The translations under genes and the position numbers were made by a program. Positions 1 through 8,141 of a stretch of DNA of 64,000 nt are shown piece by piece (the stretch's first letter is position 1; each line of letters begins with the position of its first letter). Below the pieces are notes generated by a model, which was not told the DNA's origin, did not search any database, and worked only from the letters and a program-made list of their open reading frames with translations. The DNA is from Bradyrhizobium sp. CER78 (GTDB lineage: Bacteria; Pseudomonadota; Alphaproteobacteria; Rhizobiales; Xanthobacteraceae): the NCBI RefSeq assembly GCF_029846235.1, contig NZ_JARVWP010000002.1, forward strand, positions 248,001 to 312,000. Reading direction: 5' to 3'.

Positions 1-863
1 CGCAGCGTCTTCTCAAAGGACTGCGCCGGGTCAGCCAGTATCTCGGTGACGCGGGTCAGCGTCTTTTGTTGCTCTGCATAGAGCACATGAAGGATGACGC
101 CGACGAGCAGCGAGTGGCTGGTCTTCTCCCAGTGGCTTCGGCGCTCCAGGGCCCCTTCCGGGTCGACCAGGATGTCGGCAATGTTCTGGACATCGCGGAC
201 TTCGGCCACTCCCTTGCGGACTTCGAGCAACGGATTGTAGCGCGCGCTTGCTGGATCGGTCGGATTGAACAGCAGGCAATGCGAGAAGGTCGAGCGCCAG
301 CCAGAGGTCAGCTCCCAGTTTTCGCCCTTGATGTCGTGCACGACAGCCGATGAAGTCCAGGACAACAACGTCGGAAGCACGAGCCCCACGCCCTTGCCCG
401 ACCGGGTCGGTGCGAAGCACATGACATGCTCGGGTCCGTCGTGACGCAGATAGCGATCTTCAAATCGGCCAAGGAACACACCCTTGCCTGCGAACAGGCC
501 GGCGGCGCGGATCTCCTTCGCAATTGCCCAGCGGGCGGAGCCGTAGGTCGTGACCAGCTGGTTTTGCCGTGCCCGCCACACCGAATTGACGATTGCAAAC
601 AGCGCGCCCGCAATGCCGCCCGCCGCCGCGATGACCCCGCCCTCCTCAAATATCTCGGGTGCGTAGGCCTCATAGGCGAACCACCATTCGAACAATCGCC
701 AGGGCAGATAGACCGGATAGCTGCCAATGGCGAACCAAGGTGCACCAAGCCGCGGCTGAAATCCGAGCGCTGCCGCCGTCCATTGCGTCGCCCCCCATGT
801 CGATGCAACGACGATACCGAAGACAACCGCGATCTGGCCGACGTAGATTTTTGCCGGAAACAT
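1..863 (-). CDS. traG: VirD4/TraG-type conjugative coupling protein (3' end outside window)
   Basis: This frame is open from an ATG at 863 to the left edge, giving 287 visible residues with no stop. The N-terminus has two hydrophobic segments (about residues 5-30 and 75-95), as expected for the membrane anchor of a coupling protein. They are followed by a Walker A motif, APTRSGKGVG, near residue 155 and by the family-typical stretch VVHDIKGENWELT. In this family the protein is an inner-membrane ATPase that hands the relaxase-DNA complex to the type IV secretion channel. The relaxase, TraF and excisionase genes downstream in the window fit that role. A G-rich ribosome-binding stretch precedes the ATG. 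The gene is incomplete only because the window ends. Confidence 0.9.
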   Translation of the reverse strand, partial: MFPAKIYVGQIAVVFGIVVASTWGATQWTAAALGFQPRLGAPWFAIGSYPVYLPWRLFEWWFAYEAYAPEIFEEGGVIAAAGGIAGALFAIVNSVWRARQNQLVTTYGSARWAIAKEIRAAGLFAGKGVFLGRFEDRYLRHDGPEHVMCFAPTRSGKGVGLVLPTLLSWTSSAVVHDIKGENWELTSGWRSTFSHCLLFNPTDPASARYNPLLEVRKGVAEVRDVQNIADILVDPEGALERRSHWEKTSHSLLVGVILHVLYAEQQKTLTRVTEILADPAQSFEKTL

Positions 864-1401
864 TTTCCGCCCCACTCAACGCTCGCAACGAGCGCGTCGA
901 GATGAAAAGCGGGATGGCGGATCGCATTCAACCTGAATAAAAATTGCCGTCGGCAACGAGATCCGGCTCGATCATATCCATCGAAGTGAAATCGTTGCTG
1001 CGGCAATCTCAGCGTGGTTGAGGAAGCGCCTCAATTGAAGGTGAACGGCACGATCAAACTTGATCACCGGTCCGGCCTCGCCCCGTATAGCTCGTCGCAA
1101 CGGGCTGCCCCGAGGTAACGAAACGAATCGAACGAGGCCGCTCGCGCCTTCACATCGACTGCCGGCCCGAAAGGGCCGCGCGTCGGCCAAAGCATCGCTG
1201 CGCGACGGACTGCCCAACTCGCCATCGATCTTGCAATGCGGGCGCGTGCGGAGATTGGCGGCCCTATTCTCCGCATGATTTGCGGGAATTCCGCCGGAAA
1301 TTCATCACGAGCCAATCAAAACTACCATAATACCTAAATCAAGTTTTGTCAAAGTTGACAAAGTTGCACACGCGCCCAATATTCAGGTCGGAGTTCAGCT
1401 C
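864..1401. other. Divergent intergenic region between traG and the toxin-antitoxin pair
   Basis: I see no convincing gene in these 538 bases; the open frames present have no recognisable protein character. The stretch separates the leftward traG gene from the rightward antitoxin gene, so it should hold both promoters. Its last 90 bases are AT-rich and contain the palindrome listed separately. Confidence 0.5.
1345..1362. promoter_or_regulatory. Palindromic operator upstream of the Xre/RES operon
   Basis: TTTGTCAA-AG-TTGACAAA is a perfect 8-bp inverted repeat with a 2-bp centre. It lies 40 bp upstream of the antitoxin start in an AT-rich patch. Toxin-antitoxin operons of this class are usually repressed by their own antitoxin, so this is the obvious candidate site. 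That role is inferred from position and symmetry. Confidence 0.6.
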
Positions 1402-2067
1402 ATGTCCAAGGCACAGTCAAAGCCCTCCGGTACCGAGGATCTGTCCGTCCATGGGGACGGTGTGATGATGGTACTTAAGCAGAAGCCCGGCGCTTTGAAG
1501 AGCCTGGAGCTTCCCGCCGATGCGCAGGTCGCGATTGTCTCCAAAAGCGCGACCGCGCTGCAGAAGGTGCGTGAGCGAAACAAGCAATTGACGGGTCAGG
1601 CGTTCCGGTTCTTCTCCGAAGCCGCAAAGAAAGCTGCTGTCGTCAACAAGGACGCGTTCACGCCCGATGCCCGCGCGCTCGCCGTTCTTGAAGGCGTCCG
1701 TATTGCGCAGGAGGATCTTCGGCGATCTGGCGGCGCGTATGATCTGGAGCAGGTCAGAACGCTCCTGCGGGGAATCTCCCGGCAGGCCGTCGACAAGCGC
1801 GTGCAGGAAGGCAGCCTCCTTGCCGTTCCCGGTCCCAGTAACCACCGGAGCTTTCCGACCTTTCAGTTCAACGTCGACGGCACCGTCGTCGAGGGACTCA
1901 AGTCGGTTCAGGACGCCCTGCCAACCAACAACCCCTGGACCGTTCTGAATTTCCTGGCTCGGCCAGACGATCGGTTGGGCGGCCGCAAGCCGATCGACCT
2001 GCTCCGGGAAGGCAAGGTTGAACTTGTGGTCGAGGCCGCCCGGCGAATGGCTCAGCAAGGCGCGTGA
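1402..2067 (+). CDS. Xre/MbcA/ParS-type antitoxin of a RES toxin system
   Basis: The product has 221 residues. Its C-terminal 50 residues (NPWTVLNFLARPDDRLGG and the following helix) match the toxin-binding domain, formerly DUF2384, of Xre/MbcA/ParS antitoxins. The middle, around residues 110-140, reads like a DNA-binding segment. The gene overlaps the next one by 4 bp (GTGA), so the two are translationally coupled. In known pairs the antitoxin binds the RES toxin and represses the operon, and the palindrome 40 bp upstream fits autoregulation. Such pairs stabilise mobile elements, in keeping with the conjugation genes on both sides. The N-terminal 100 residues have no domain I can name. Confidence 0.85.
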   Translation: MSKAQSKPSGTEDLSVHGDGVMMVLKQKPGALKSLELPADAQVAIVSKSATALQKVRERNKQLTGQAFRFFSEAAKKAAVVNKDAFTPDARALAVLEGVRIAQEDLRRSGGAYDLEQVRTLLRGISRQAVDKRVQEGSLLAVPGPSNHRSFPTFQFNVDGTVVEGLKSVQDALPTNNPWTVLNFLARPDDRLGGRKPIDLLREGKVELVVEAARRMAQQGA

Positions 2068-2654
2068 CCGCTCCACTGCCGCCCGGCGATCTCGATCGCC
2101 GCCGTCCCCGCCAGGTCCGGCTACGGCGAGGAACAGTCGTCCATCGGTTCTACACGGCCGAGTACGACCCGATCTTTTTCGACACCTCGCGTCTTGGCCG
2201 GCTTAATGCGCCCGACGGAAGCTACGGCGTTCTTTACGCAGCTCGGGAGCCTTTTGGCGCATTCGCAGAGACGTTCCTCCGCGTGCCGGGACGGACCCTG
2301 CTCGATACCGGCCTGCTCCGACGCAAAGCCTACGCGCGTCTCGAGATCACAGAAGATTTGGCGCTGATCAGATTGGCCGGTCCATCACTCGCTATTGTCG
2401 GCGCGACTGCCGAGGTGGTCCATGGCGGATTGCCCTACGACGTGCCGCAAGCCTGGTCGAAGGCGCTTTTCGACCATCCGCTCAGTCCCGACGGCATCGC
2501 CTACTACGCCCGCCACGACGACGAAGGCCTTTGCTATGCGCTGTTTGATCGCGCACGCAGTTCGGTCAGAGAAATCGATCGACAGACCAACCTCGATCAG
2601 GACTGGTTCTGGCGGCTTGCGCAGCGATATAGGGTCGGACTTGCACCGGGCTGA
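2064..2654 (+). CDS. RES-domain toxin (NAD+-degrading family)
   Basis: This 196-residue protein starts at GTG, overlapping the antitoxin stop. It carries the RES signature in order: Arg in VVHRFY near residue 28, Glu in FAETF near residue 71, and Ser in the SPDGIAYYARHDDE region near residue 145. Characterised RES toxins degrade cellular NAD+ by phosphorolysis or hydrolysis. The length is normal for the family and all three signature residues are present, so the toxin is probably functional. A stop and a short convergent gap separate it from the relaxase gene, which runs the other way. Confidence 0.9.
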   Translation: MTAPLPPGDLDRRRPRQVRLRRGTVVHRFYTAEYDPIFFDTSRLGRLNAPDGSYGVLYAAREPFGAFAETFLRVPGRTLLDTGLLRRKAYARLEITEDLALIRLAGPSLAIVGATAEVVHGGLPYDVPQAWSKALFDHPLSPDGIAYYARHDDEGLCYALFDRARSSVREIDRQTNLDQDWFWRLAQRYRVGLAPG

Positions 2655-2667
2655 CGAGAGGCTCGAG

Positions 2668-4635
2668 CTAGCGGCCGATGCCCCGTTTTATTCCGATCGA
2701 CCAGGAAATGCCCGCTCCGCCGACACTGCCGCTGACGAACTGTCCACGCGCGCGTTCCAGAACCGGCCGCCAGGGCACCAGGACAAATTCGCGCGACTGC
2801 TCGATCAGGGCGTATCGCCCGCTATTGAGTGTCAGCATCCGCTTGTAGACGCCGCTGAGGTTGTCGCCTGCCCTGACGTTGCGATACTCGAGCCCGGTGC
2901 GAGCCGAAATGCCCACCGCGGTCCCCGCCAGCTCGCGCTCTTCAAGGGCGCGCAGCATGTTCCGCGCAAAACGCATCCGCCCTCCTTCCTGTCGTGCGAG
3001 CCCCTCTTCGATCAGCCATTGCCGTCTCGCCCGCAACGCCGTCTCGACCTCCGCTCCGAAGCCGATTGACGCGAGCCCACCCGTTTCCTTTCCGAGAAGC
3101 TTGCGGTCGAGCCAGGTCGCACCGACCGCGTGCGGCAGCTCTTCGAGACTTTGCCATGACAGCACCGCGACGCGGAATGGATTGCGCACGCGCTGGAGCT
3201 CTTCATACCGAAGCGCCCGATCGAGATAGTCCTCGCCGACCTTCCAGCCGTCATCGGCAAGGCGGCTCACCATCCCTAGCCGACGCATTGCCTCCAGTCG
3301 CCGGACGTGGGTTCCGATATATTCACCCGATGCCTGGGGATCGAACTCCCGGTGCAGGCGCTCGCTGTAACGACCGCGATTGGCCGCGGCCACTTCAGCG
3401 ATGGTCCGGTCGATCTGGCGAGCCGCCGCGGAGCGCGGCCTAAGCTCCAAAATCGTGCTCCGTGCGGGCAGCTCTTCGTTAGCCCCGAGAACGCCGACCT
3501 CGGCATAATGTGTCCGCCCGTCGACCCCATCGATTACCACATAGCGGCGCTCCGTCAGCTCATCCGCAAACCCTTCGCCGACGACCCGTCCGATCAGACG
3601 CTCACTGTCATGCTGCGGATCGAAGATCGCATAGCTGCCTGACGCCCGCGAGATTCCCGCCGCTGTCAGCTCGCGATGCATGGTCTTGATGATGTCGCCA
3701 CGCTCGCCCATGCGCCTGAGCTTCGCTTCGAGCTCGGCGTCAAGACGCCAGCGGCCGGGCTTGCCTTCTTCCGCCAATCCCATCCGCTCGAGCGTCCGTA
3801 GCCGGCCCATCCGCATCGTGTGCCAGACCGGACCTCGCGCAGTCTGTGCAGGCTCAAGGACACCATGCGGGGCGTCGCGTAGAATAGCCCGGTCAAGCCG
3901 CGTGAACCGCTCGGCCGTTACCTCCCGTTGAAGCTTGAGTGCGGCCTCGATCTCGGTTTCGGGACCGAGCTCACGGGTAGCAAGGTCCCCTGCGCGCGCC
4001 CGCAGGCCGTGGGCAATATAGTCCCGAGCGATCACGAGGTCGTGCCCCGCATCATCCCTGCCACGGAGCACGACATGGCTATGCGGATGCCCCGTGTTGA
4101 AATGATCCGCCGCGACCCAGTCGAGCCTTGAACCGAGGTCACTCTCCATCTGTCGCATCAGATCACGGATGAACGGCCTCAGGTCGGAGAGCTCGGCGCT
4201 ATCCTCCGGTGCCACGATGAAGCGAAACTGGTGGCGGTCGCCGGCGCTGCGTTCAGTAAACGCCTTGCCGTCGGCCCGGTCGCTCCCCGCGTCGTAAAGT
4301 TCTCCGGGCTGACCTTCTCGCGTCACGCCGTCGCGTTGCACGTAACGCAGATGCGCCCGGACGGCGCCCGTATCGCCGGCCTTGATGCGTACGATCCGTG
4401 CCTTGATCACGACCCGGCGTCGTCCCTCGCTCCGGCTTCGGCCGGCGAGCACCGCACCTTGCGCGTATCCGCGGCCGATACGGCCGCCCGAGAAATTCGA
4501 GGCGCGATCAACACTTGGACCGGCGCGTTCGGCGGCCTGCCGAACACGTCGGAGATATCCGGTCGGCTTTCTGGCCTTGCGGTTGCCGATCCGGCCTAGT
4601 TTCGGTTTGACCTCGTCGTCATCGACACCATGCAT
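2668..4635 (-). CDS. rlxS: Relaxase with VirD2-like nuclease region and DUF3363-type C-terminus
   Basis: The 655-residue product has a three-histidine metal motif, HFNTGHPHSHVVLRG, near residue 180, the hallmark of conjugative relaxases that nick at oriT. The rest resembles the DUF3363 region of rhizobial relaxases. I chose the ATG at 4635 (MHGVDDDEV). The frame stays open for another 108 codons upstream, but that extension is unlike protein and fills the traF-rlxS gap. The order excisionase, traF, relaxase reproduces the rdfS-traF-rlxS order of ICEMlSymR7A, where one activator switches on the set. The symbol is by analogy with that element. Confidence 0.88.
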   Translation of the reverse strand: MHGVDDDEVKPKLGRIGNRKARKPTGYLRRVRQAAERAGPSVDRASNFSGGRIGRGYAQGAVLAGRSRSEGRRRVVIKARIVRIKAGDTGAVRAHLRYVQRDGVTREGQPGELYDAGSDRADGKAFTERSAGDRHQFRFIVAPEDSAELSDLRPFIRDLMRQMESDLGSRLDWVAADHFNTGHPHSHVVLRGRDDAGHDLVIARDYIAHGLRARAGDLATRELGPETEIEAALKLQREVTAERFTRLDRAILRDAPHGVLEPAQTARGPVWHTMRMGRLRTLERMGLAEEGKPGRWRLDAELEAKLRRMGERGDIIKTMHRELTAAGISRASGSYAIFDPQHDSERLIGRVVGEGFADELTERRYVVIDGVDGRTHYAEVGVLGANEELPARSTILELRPRSAAARQIDRTIAEVAAANRGRYSERLHREFDPQASGEYIGTHVRRLEAMRRLGMVSRLADDGWKVGEDYLDRALRYEELQRVRNPFRVAVLSWQSLEELPHAVGATWLDRKLLGKETGGLASIGFGAEVETALRARRQWLIEEGLARQEGGRMRFARNMLRALEERELAGTAVGISARTGLEYRNVRAGDNLSGVYKRMLTLNSGRYALIEQSREFVLVPWRPVLERARGQFVSGSVGGAGISWSIGIKRGIGR

Positions 4636-4977
4636 GTCGCGTGTTCCCGGTTGAGAAGACCGCGGATATGTGAAGCCAATGAGCCCTCGCCAAGTCGCAG
4701 ACGCGAACGGTGAGCACTTGCACTGCCTTGAAGCGCTATTGGCGGCATCGCGTCGCGCCGTATCGCCAACTCCTGGATGTGCAGACAAGGGCTTGAGGCT
4801 CATCGAGCGCCAGTCCTTTAATCTTGCTCTCTCGTTCTGCTCTTTCAGCCCCTGGACCTCAATGGACAGGCTCTTCCGGTTGCCGAAGCTGTGATCAACG
4901 ATCGCGCGGGATAGAAGCGCACATGAGCGATGCGCGCCCCCTTCCGGGAGCGCGCACAATCGGCATTGCGTGCCGCA
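4636..4977. other. traF-relaxase intergenic region, candidate oriT region
   Basis: This gap of 342 bases within an otherwise tightly packed gene set holds no convincing gene. It begins, in the direction of transcription, with the strong hairpin listed at 4931-4956. Origins of transfer often lie beside the relaxase gene, which makes this a candidate place for oriT. I could not identify a nic site. Confidence 0.35.
4931..4956 (-). terminator. Hairpin just after traF
   Basis: TGCGCGC and GCGCGCA form a perfect 7-bp stem, extended by C:G pairs around a short TTCC loop, 22 bases past the traF stop. No T-run follows, so it may be an attenuator or an RNA-protecting structure instead of a classic terminator. 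Confidence 0.45.
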
Positions 4978-5517
4978 TCAGTTGTCAGGATTCCACGTCC
5001 AGATGGGACGCGCCACGCCCAGAACATTGCATCTGAGCACCGGTCCGAAGTAGCGCGAGTCGAACGAATTCGAATGCGCTTGTAGCAGGAAGAACTCCCC
5101 CTCAATCAGCCTCATGCAGCCTTTCCATGCTGGCAGCGCTCGGCCATCTCTGCCCTTCTCGAAGGTCTCGGCGACCACCTTTCCGTTGATGGCAATTGTT
5201 CCGTTGGGCTCGTCCGAGCGACACACTTCGTCTCCGCCGGCTGCGGCAATCTGCTTGATTAGCGGCACGGAGGGCGGCAAGAGGCCACGCGCGACCAGCA
5301 TCAACTCGACCAGCGCAGGCGGCTCGATCACCGCCATCTCGCCGCGCTCGGGCAGGCGATTTTCCAGGCGATAGAACCCGAGCGGCGCACTGCCCGACCC
5401 GTTGTAGACGACGAGCGGCGCATGTGGCGCCGACGCAACGATGGTCGCGACTATCGACACGGAAATGACCGCAAGCACGGCGGCCCTTGTGCGCAAGCGC
5501 TGCGATCTAGCGATCAT
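4978..5517 (-). CDS. traF: TraF-type S26 signal peptidase of the conjugation system
   Basis: From ATG 5517 the product has 179 residues. It opens with a basic stretch and a membrane segment (AAVLAVISVSIVATIVASA). It continues with S26-family features: SAPLGFYRL around the catalytic Ser, LIKQIAAAGGDEV around the catalytic Lys, and a C-terminal SFDSRYFGPV box. In conjugation systems TraF processes the pilin. The start codon lies inside the 3' end of the upstream excisionase gene (11-bp overlap), so the two are probably co-translated. An earlier in-frame start at 5637 exists, but it would overlap the excisionase gene extensively. Confidence 0.88.
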   Translation of the reverse strand: MIARSQRLRTRAAVLAVISVSIVATIVASAPHAPLVVYNGSGSAPLGFYRLENRLPERGEMAVIEPPALVELMLVARGLLPPSVPLIKQIAAAGGDEVCRSDEPNGTIAINGKVVAETFEKGRDGRALPAWKGCMRLIEGEFFLLQAHSNSFDSRYFGPVLRCNVLGVARPIWTWNPDN

Positions 5518-5728
5518 CGGAGGTCGACTTTCGCTTGCTGGCCTTCGAATAATCGACGAGGTCTTCGATGTCGTAACGGACGTAGCGTCCATGCTTGCGA
5601 TAATTGGGCCCTGTGCCCTGGACCCGCATCTTTTCAAGCGTGTTCTTGGTCAGCCGCAGCCAGGCGGCCGCCTCTGTCGTGTTCAGAAATGGAGAGTCGG
5701 ACTCTTTCTTCTCGCTTTCCGTCATCAT
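5507..5728 (-). CDS. rdfS: Small HTH protein, RdfS-like recombination directionality factor
   Basis: The product has 73 residues starting at the paired ATG codons near 5728. Most of it is one winged HTH of the MerR/excisionase type (FLNTTEAAAWLRLTKNTLEK, then GRYVRYDIEDLVDY). In ICEMlSymR7A the protein at this place, RdfS, turns the integrase toward excision. The same neighbours, traF and relaxase downstream and an FseA-like activator upstream, support that role. The 3' end overlaps traF by 11 bp. The symbol is by analogy; it could instead act only as a transcription factor. Confidence 0.75.
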   Translation of the reverse strand: MMTESEKKESDSPFLNTTEAAAWLRLTKNTLEKMRVQGTGPNYRKHGRYVRYDIEDLVDYSKASKRKSTSDDR

Positions 5729-5855
5729 CGACGTTTCCCTGTCATGCCCGCAAAATGCGAGAGCGAGAGGAAACCTCGTCAAGGACGAATGCTCATGGAA
5801 GTGTCGAAGATGGCCCGGAAATTGTCGCCACCCCGCAAGGGGAAGCGCGGTCCAG

Positions 5856-6734
5856 TCAGGCGAGAAGTTCGCGATAGCCACCGCGCATCAGTTCCTGGCC
5901 CTTGGCAACCAGACGGCGGGTGCGGTCTTTCAGGAACTGGCTCGTCCCGCCCCAATCGTCGGCGACGCGTTGCTCGCCGAAGATCGCGATCGCTATCTGG
6001 CGATAGGTCTTGCCTGCCATGCTTTCATCGAGCGCGATCAGCGCTTGATAAAGGCGCTCATCATTGGCGAATGGCGACCGTCCGGTGCGAGCTGTCTCGG
6101 GCCTTTCGAAGCGCTGCAGAGTCCTGAGCCGCTCGGTCTGGCTGTTGAGATCATCGAGCCCGTCGAGCTCGAACACGAGCCGGGACGGCCGGGTCAGGAC
6201 CCCGACATCGTGAAGTTCAACGGCTACGTTCATGCCTTGCCCCTTCAGCATCACCACGGCAATCCCATCGGCGCCGATGGCCACCGCACGGTCAACCTTG
6301 AACGTTGCAAGCGGTGAGGTTCGACCGTCATTGACGCCATCGGATGCCCTGCAGCGGGCACGAACCCGGCGGCGGTTGGCGGATGCCAGCCAGAAGACCG
6401 GAGCGGCGCGGGCCGGAGCACGGGGATCGGCAAAGGCGTAGAGCCCCCATCGTTCGGCGTGCGGATAGCGCCGCCGCAGACGCAGCAGCCTCGTGCCGTC
6501 GGACAAAGTGATGCAAGGAAGATGCCTTGGCACCGAGGCGCGCCAACCCTTGGCATAGTCCGGGTTGCGACGGAGGAATTCCCAGGCCCAGTCGCTTGAA
6601 TCGTAGGCATCGATTGCATCGCGGCCGCCCGCCGCGCCTGCGTTCCGCCATGGGCTACTGAAGCCTTGTCGATCCAAGCGCAGCCCCCAGGGCGAGTCGT
6701 CTGCGACGATGGTCGAAAGCGATTGCGGCGCCAA
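5856..6734 (-). CDS. fseA: FseA-like ICE activator (DUF6499 + DUF2285) in one frame
   Basis: The product has 292 residues. An N-terminal DUF6499-type segment (SSDWAWEFLRRNPDYAKGW, near residue 50) is joined in the same frame to a DUF2285 region in the C-terminal 150 residues (AGKTYRQIAIAIFGEQRVA, then DRTRRLVAKGQELMRGGY). In ICEMlSymR7A these two halves are separate overlapping genes joined by a programmed frameshift to make FseA, the activator of excision and transfer genes. Here no frameshift is needed. The start is TTG at 6734, chosen because GCGGAGG sits 5 bases upstream. It lies 42 bp after the DUF736 gene and 127 bp before the excisionase gene. Confidence 0.75.
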   Translation of the reverse strand: MAPQSLSTIVADDSPWGLRLDRQGFSSPWRNAGAAGGRDAIDAYDSSDWAWEFLRRNPDYAKGWRASVPRHLPCITLSDGTRLLRLRRRYPHAERWGLYAFADPRAPARAAPVFWLASANRRRVRARCRASDGVNDGRTSPLATFKVDRAVAIGADGIAVVMLKGQGMNVAVELHDVGVLTRPSRLVFELDGLDDLNSQTERLRTLQRFERPETARTGRSPFANDERLYQALIALDESMAGKTYRQIAIAIFGEQRVADDWGGTSQFLKDRTRRLVAKGQELMRGGYRELLA

Positions 6735-6776
6735 GGTGGCCTCCGCGCTGGGCGCGCGGAGGCCTTGCGGCTTGCG

Positions 6777-7100
6777 TCAGTCCGCCGGGTTCCAGATCAG
6801 CGCGAAGACGTTCTCGTCGTCCTGGCCGGCGGCGCGGCCGAGGTTGGCGTAGAGCTTGCGCGGTCCGAACTCGGGCGCGGCCAGCGACAGGCTCACATAG
6901 TCCTTGCGGCTGTTTTCTCCGCGGCGGATCCAGCCTGCGCCGATCTCGACGCCCTGGGTGACGACCCGGAAGTCCGGCTGAGCGTCCGCGGTCTTGTCGT
7001 GGTTGGCCACGATGTCGATGTCGGTCCGGATGGACACGGTCTTGAGCTGCCCTTTGTAGCCGCCATTCTCGGTCTTGGTGACGTATCCGATCGCAGTCAT
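6777..7100 (-). CDS. DUF736 family protein
   Basis: The 107-residue protein has the typical DUF736 layout: a start of the MTAIGYVTKTENGGYKG type, a central IEIGAGW-like GVEIGAGWIRRG, and a C-terminal DDENVFALIWNP. Its function is unknown, but the family is found almost exclusively on rhizobial ICEs and plasmids next to conjugation genes. A clear AAGGAG ribosome-binding site lies 7 bases before the ATG. It is the first gene of a likely operon with the FseA-like gene 42 bp downstream. Confidence 0.88.
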   Translation of the reverse strand: MTAIGYVTKTENGGYKGQLKTVSIRTDIDIVANHDKTADAQPDFRVVTQGVEIGAGWIRRGENSRKDYVSLSLAAPEFGPRKLYANLGRAAGQDDENVFALIWNPAD

Positions 7101-7851
7101 GGTTTGTCTCCTTTGATGCCGCAGAGGCCGATCCCCTGCGATGGCGAGACCGTGATGGGAAGCGAACCGCCGCCGAACCCGTCAGGGGCGAAGCGCAGCG
7201 GCGCACCCGAGTGAACGAGTTTTTTGAGGCGAAGCTGCCGCGAGGAGCCGGGGCCGCAAGGGAGCGGCGGGGAAAAAAGGAGATGGCGAGGGTTTTGGAC
7301 GGCGGAGCGCTTCCCATAGGTCGTCACGCCCGAAAGCAGGAGGTCGTCCCTCTCAAGGCTCAAGGAGCACAGCCATGACTGAGCCGGATGCTCCGGATCG
7401 GCGCCCGGTCTCAAGGGTAAGACCCCATCCAACGGACGAGCATTGGCAGCGTGCCCAACCACGGCAAGACCGCGGACACACGTAGACTCCGCGTCGTCAT
7501 CCTGGGTTCGAGACCGGTGCGGGCCGCGCGAGCGGAAGCGACCGCAAGGACTAGTGAGCTTACCGCTGCCGCCGGGGCTGCCGGACGCACACACCTGACA
7601 GCCTTCCACGACGGCGGCCCGCTGACGACTTCGCAAAGCGCGCTCCTGGTGTCGGCCGGTCGCAAGCATCCGCCTGCGCAGCATGCGTGAGGTGCTTGTA
7701 CTGCTTGATCGTCACGCAACCGCAGCGCTCGAACGGGCTGCGTTAACCCAACACGGTATCAATTTTGCTAGTATCGGATTAGCTTGATGATGCGTGCGCC
7801 ACTTGCGGTGCTCGCGAACACGTCAGGCCAACACAAAACCGAGAGGACCAC
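7101..7851. other. 750-base region without a supported gene
   Basis: The region is GC-rich with several long open frames on both strands, none with protein-like composition. It should hold the promoter of the leftward DUF736 operon and, at its right end, that of the small lysine-rich gene. I see no repeat, tRNA or clear operator. Confidence 0.4.
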
Positions 7852-7932
7852 ATGGCTAAGAAAGCGAAAAAGGCAAAGACCGCGAAGGCAACCAAGAAGG
7901 TCGCCAAGAAGACCAAGAAGATGAAGAAGTAA
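7852..7932 (+). CDS. 26-residue lysine/alanine-rich basic peptide
   Basis: This tiny frame, missed by usual length cut-offs, encodes 26 residues. They are almost only Lys, Ala, Thr and Val (MAKKAKKAKTAK, then ATKKVAKKTKKMKK), like the tail of a histone H1-like protein. A GAGAGGA ribosome-binding site sits 4 bases before the ATG. A hairpin (AGCGCGG-CTTT-CCGCGCT, 7932-7949) starts at the stop codon, and a strong intrinsic terminator follows at 8038-8100. A nucleic-acid-binding role is plausible from charge alone. It may also be a fragment of a longer ancestral gene. Confidence 0.6.
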   Translation: MAKKAKKAKTAKATKKVAKKTKKMKK

Positions 7933-8037
7933 GCGCGGCTTTCCGCGCTTCAAGCCGCCGCGGCATCGCGCCAGCCTCGATGTCGGCGCCGGATGTATCG
8001 TAGGATGCTCCCCGGCAAATGACGCGGCGACGATCAG

Positions 8038-8100
8038 ACCGGCCCCATGTGCACATGGCCCAAGAGCCTCTGGATTGATGCACATGGGTCCGGTTTTTTT
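8038..8100 (+). terminator. Strong intrinsic terminator with T-run
   Basis: ACCGGCCCCATGTGCA (8038-8053) pairs with TGCACATGGGTCCGGT (8079-8094) over 16 positions with one mismatch, and six further T residues follow to 8100. This is the clearest intrinsic terminator in the window. It ends the rightward transcript that contains the lysine-rich peptide; a small RNA ending here is equally possible. Confidence 0.85.
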
Positions 8101-8141
8101 GATCCCGTCTCTCGCCGCCGTCAGCCGCTTCAGCCATCACG

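Noticed and set aside
4636..4959. Extension of the relaxase frame by 108 codons to 4959
   Set aside because: The extension has no relaxase-like sequence and fills the intergenic gap; the ATG at 4635 begins the recognisable protein.
7501..7516. GGGTTCGAGACC resembling a tRNA T-loop
   Set aside because: The flanking bases do not form a T-arm stem, and no acceptor, D or anticodon arm can be drawn around it.
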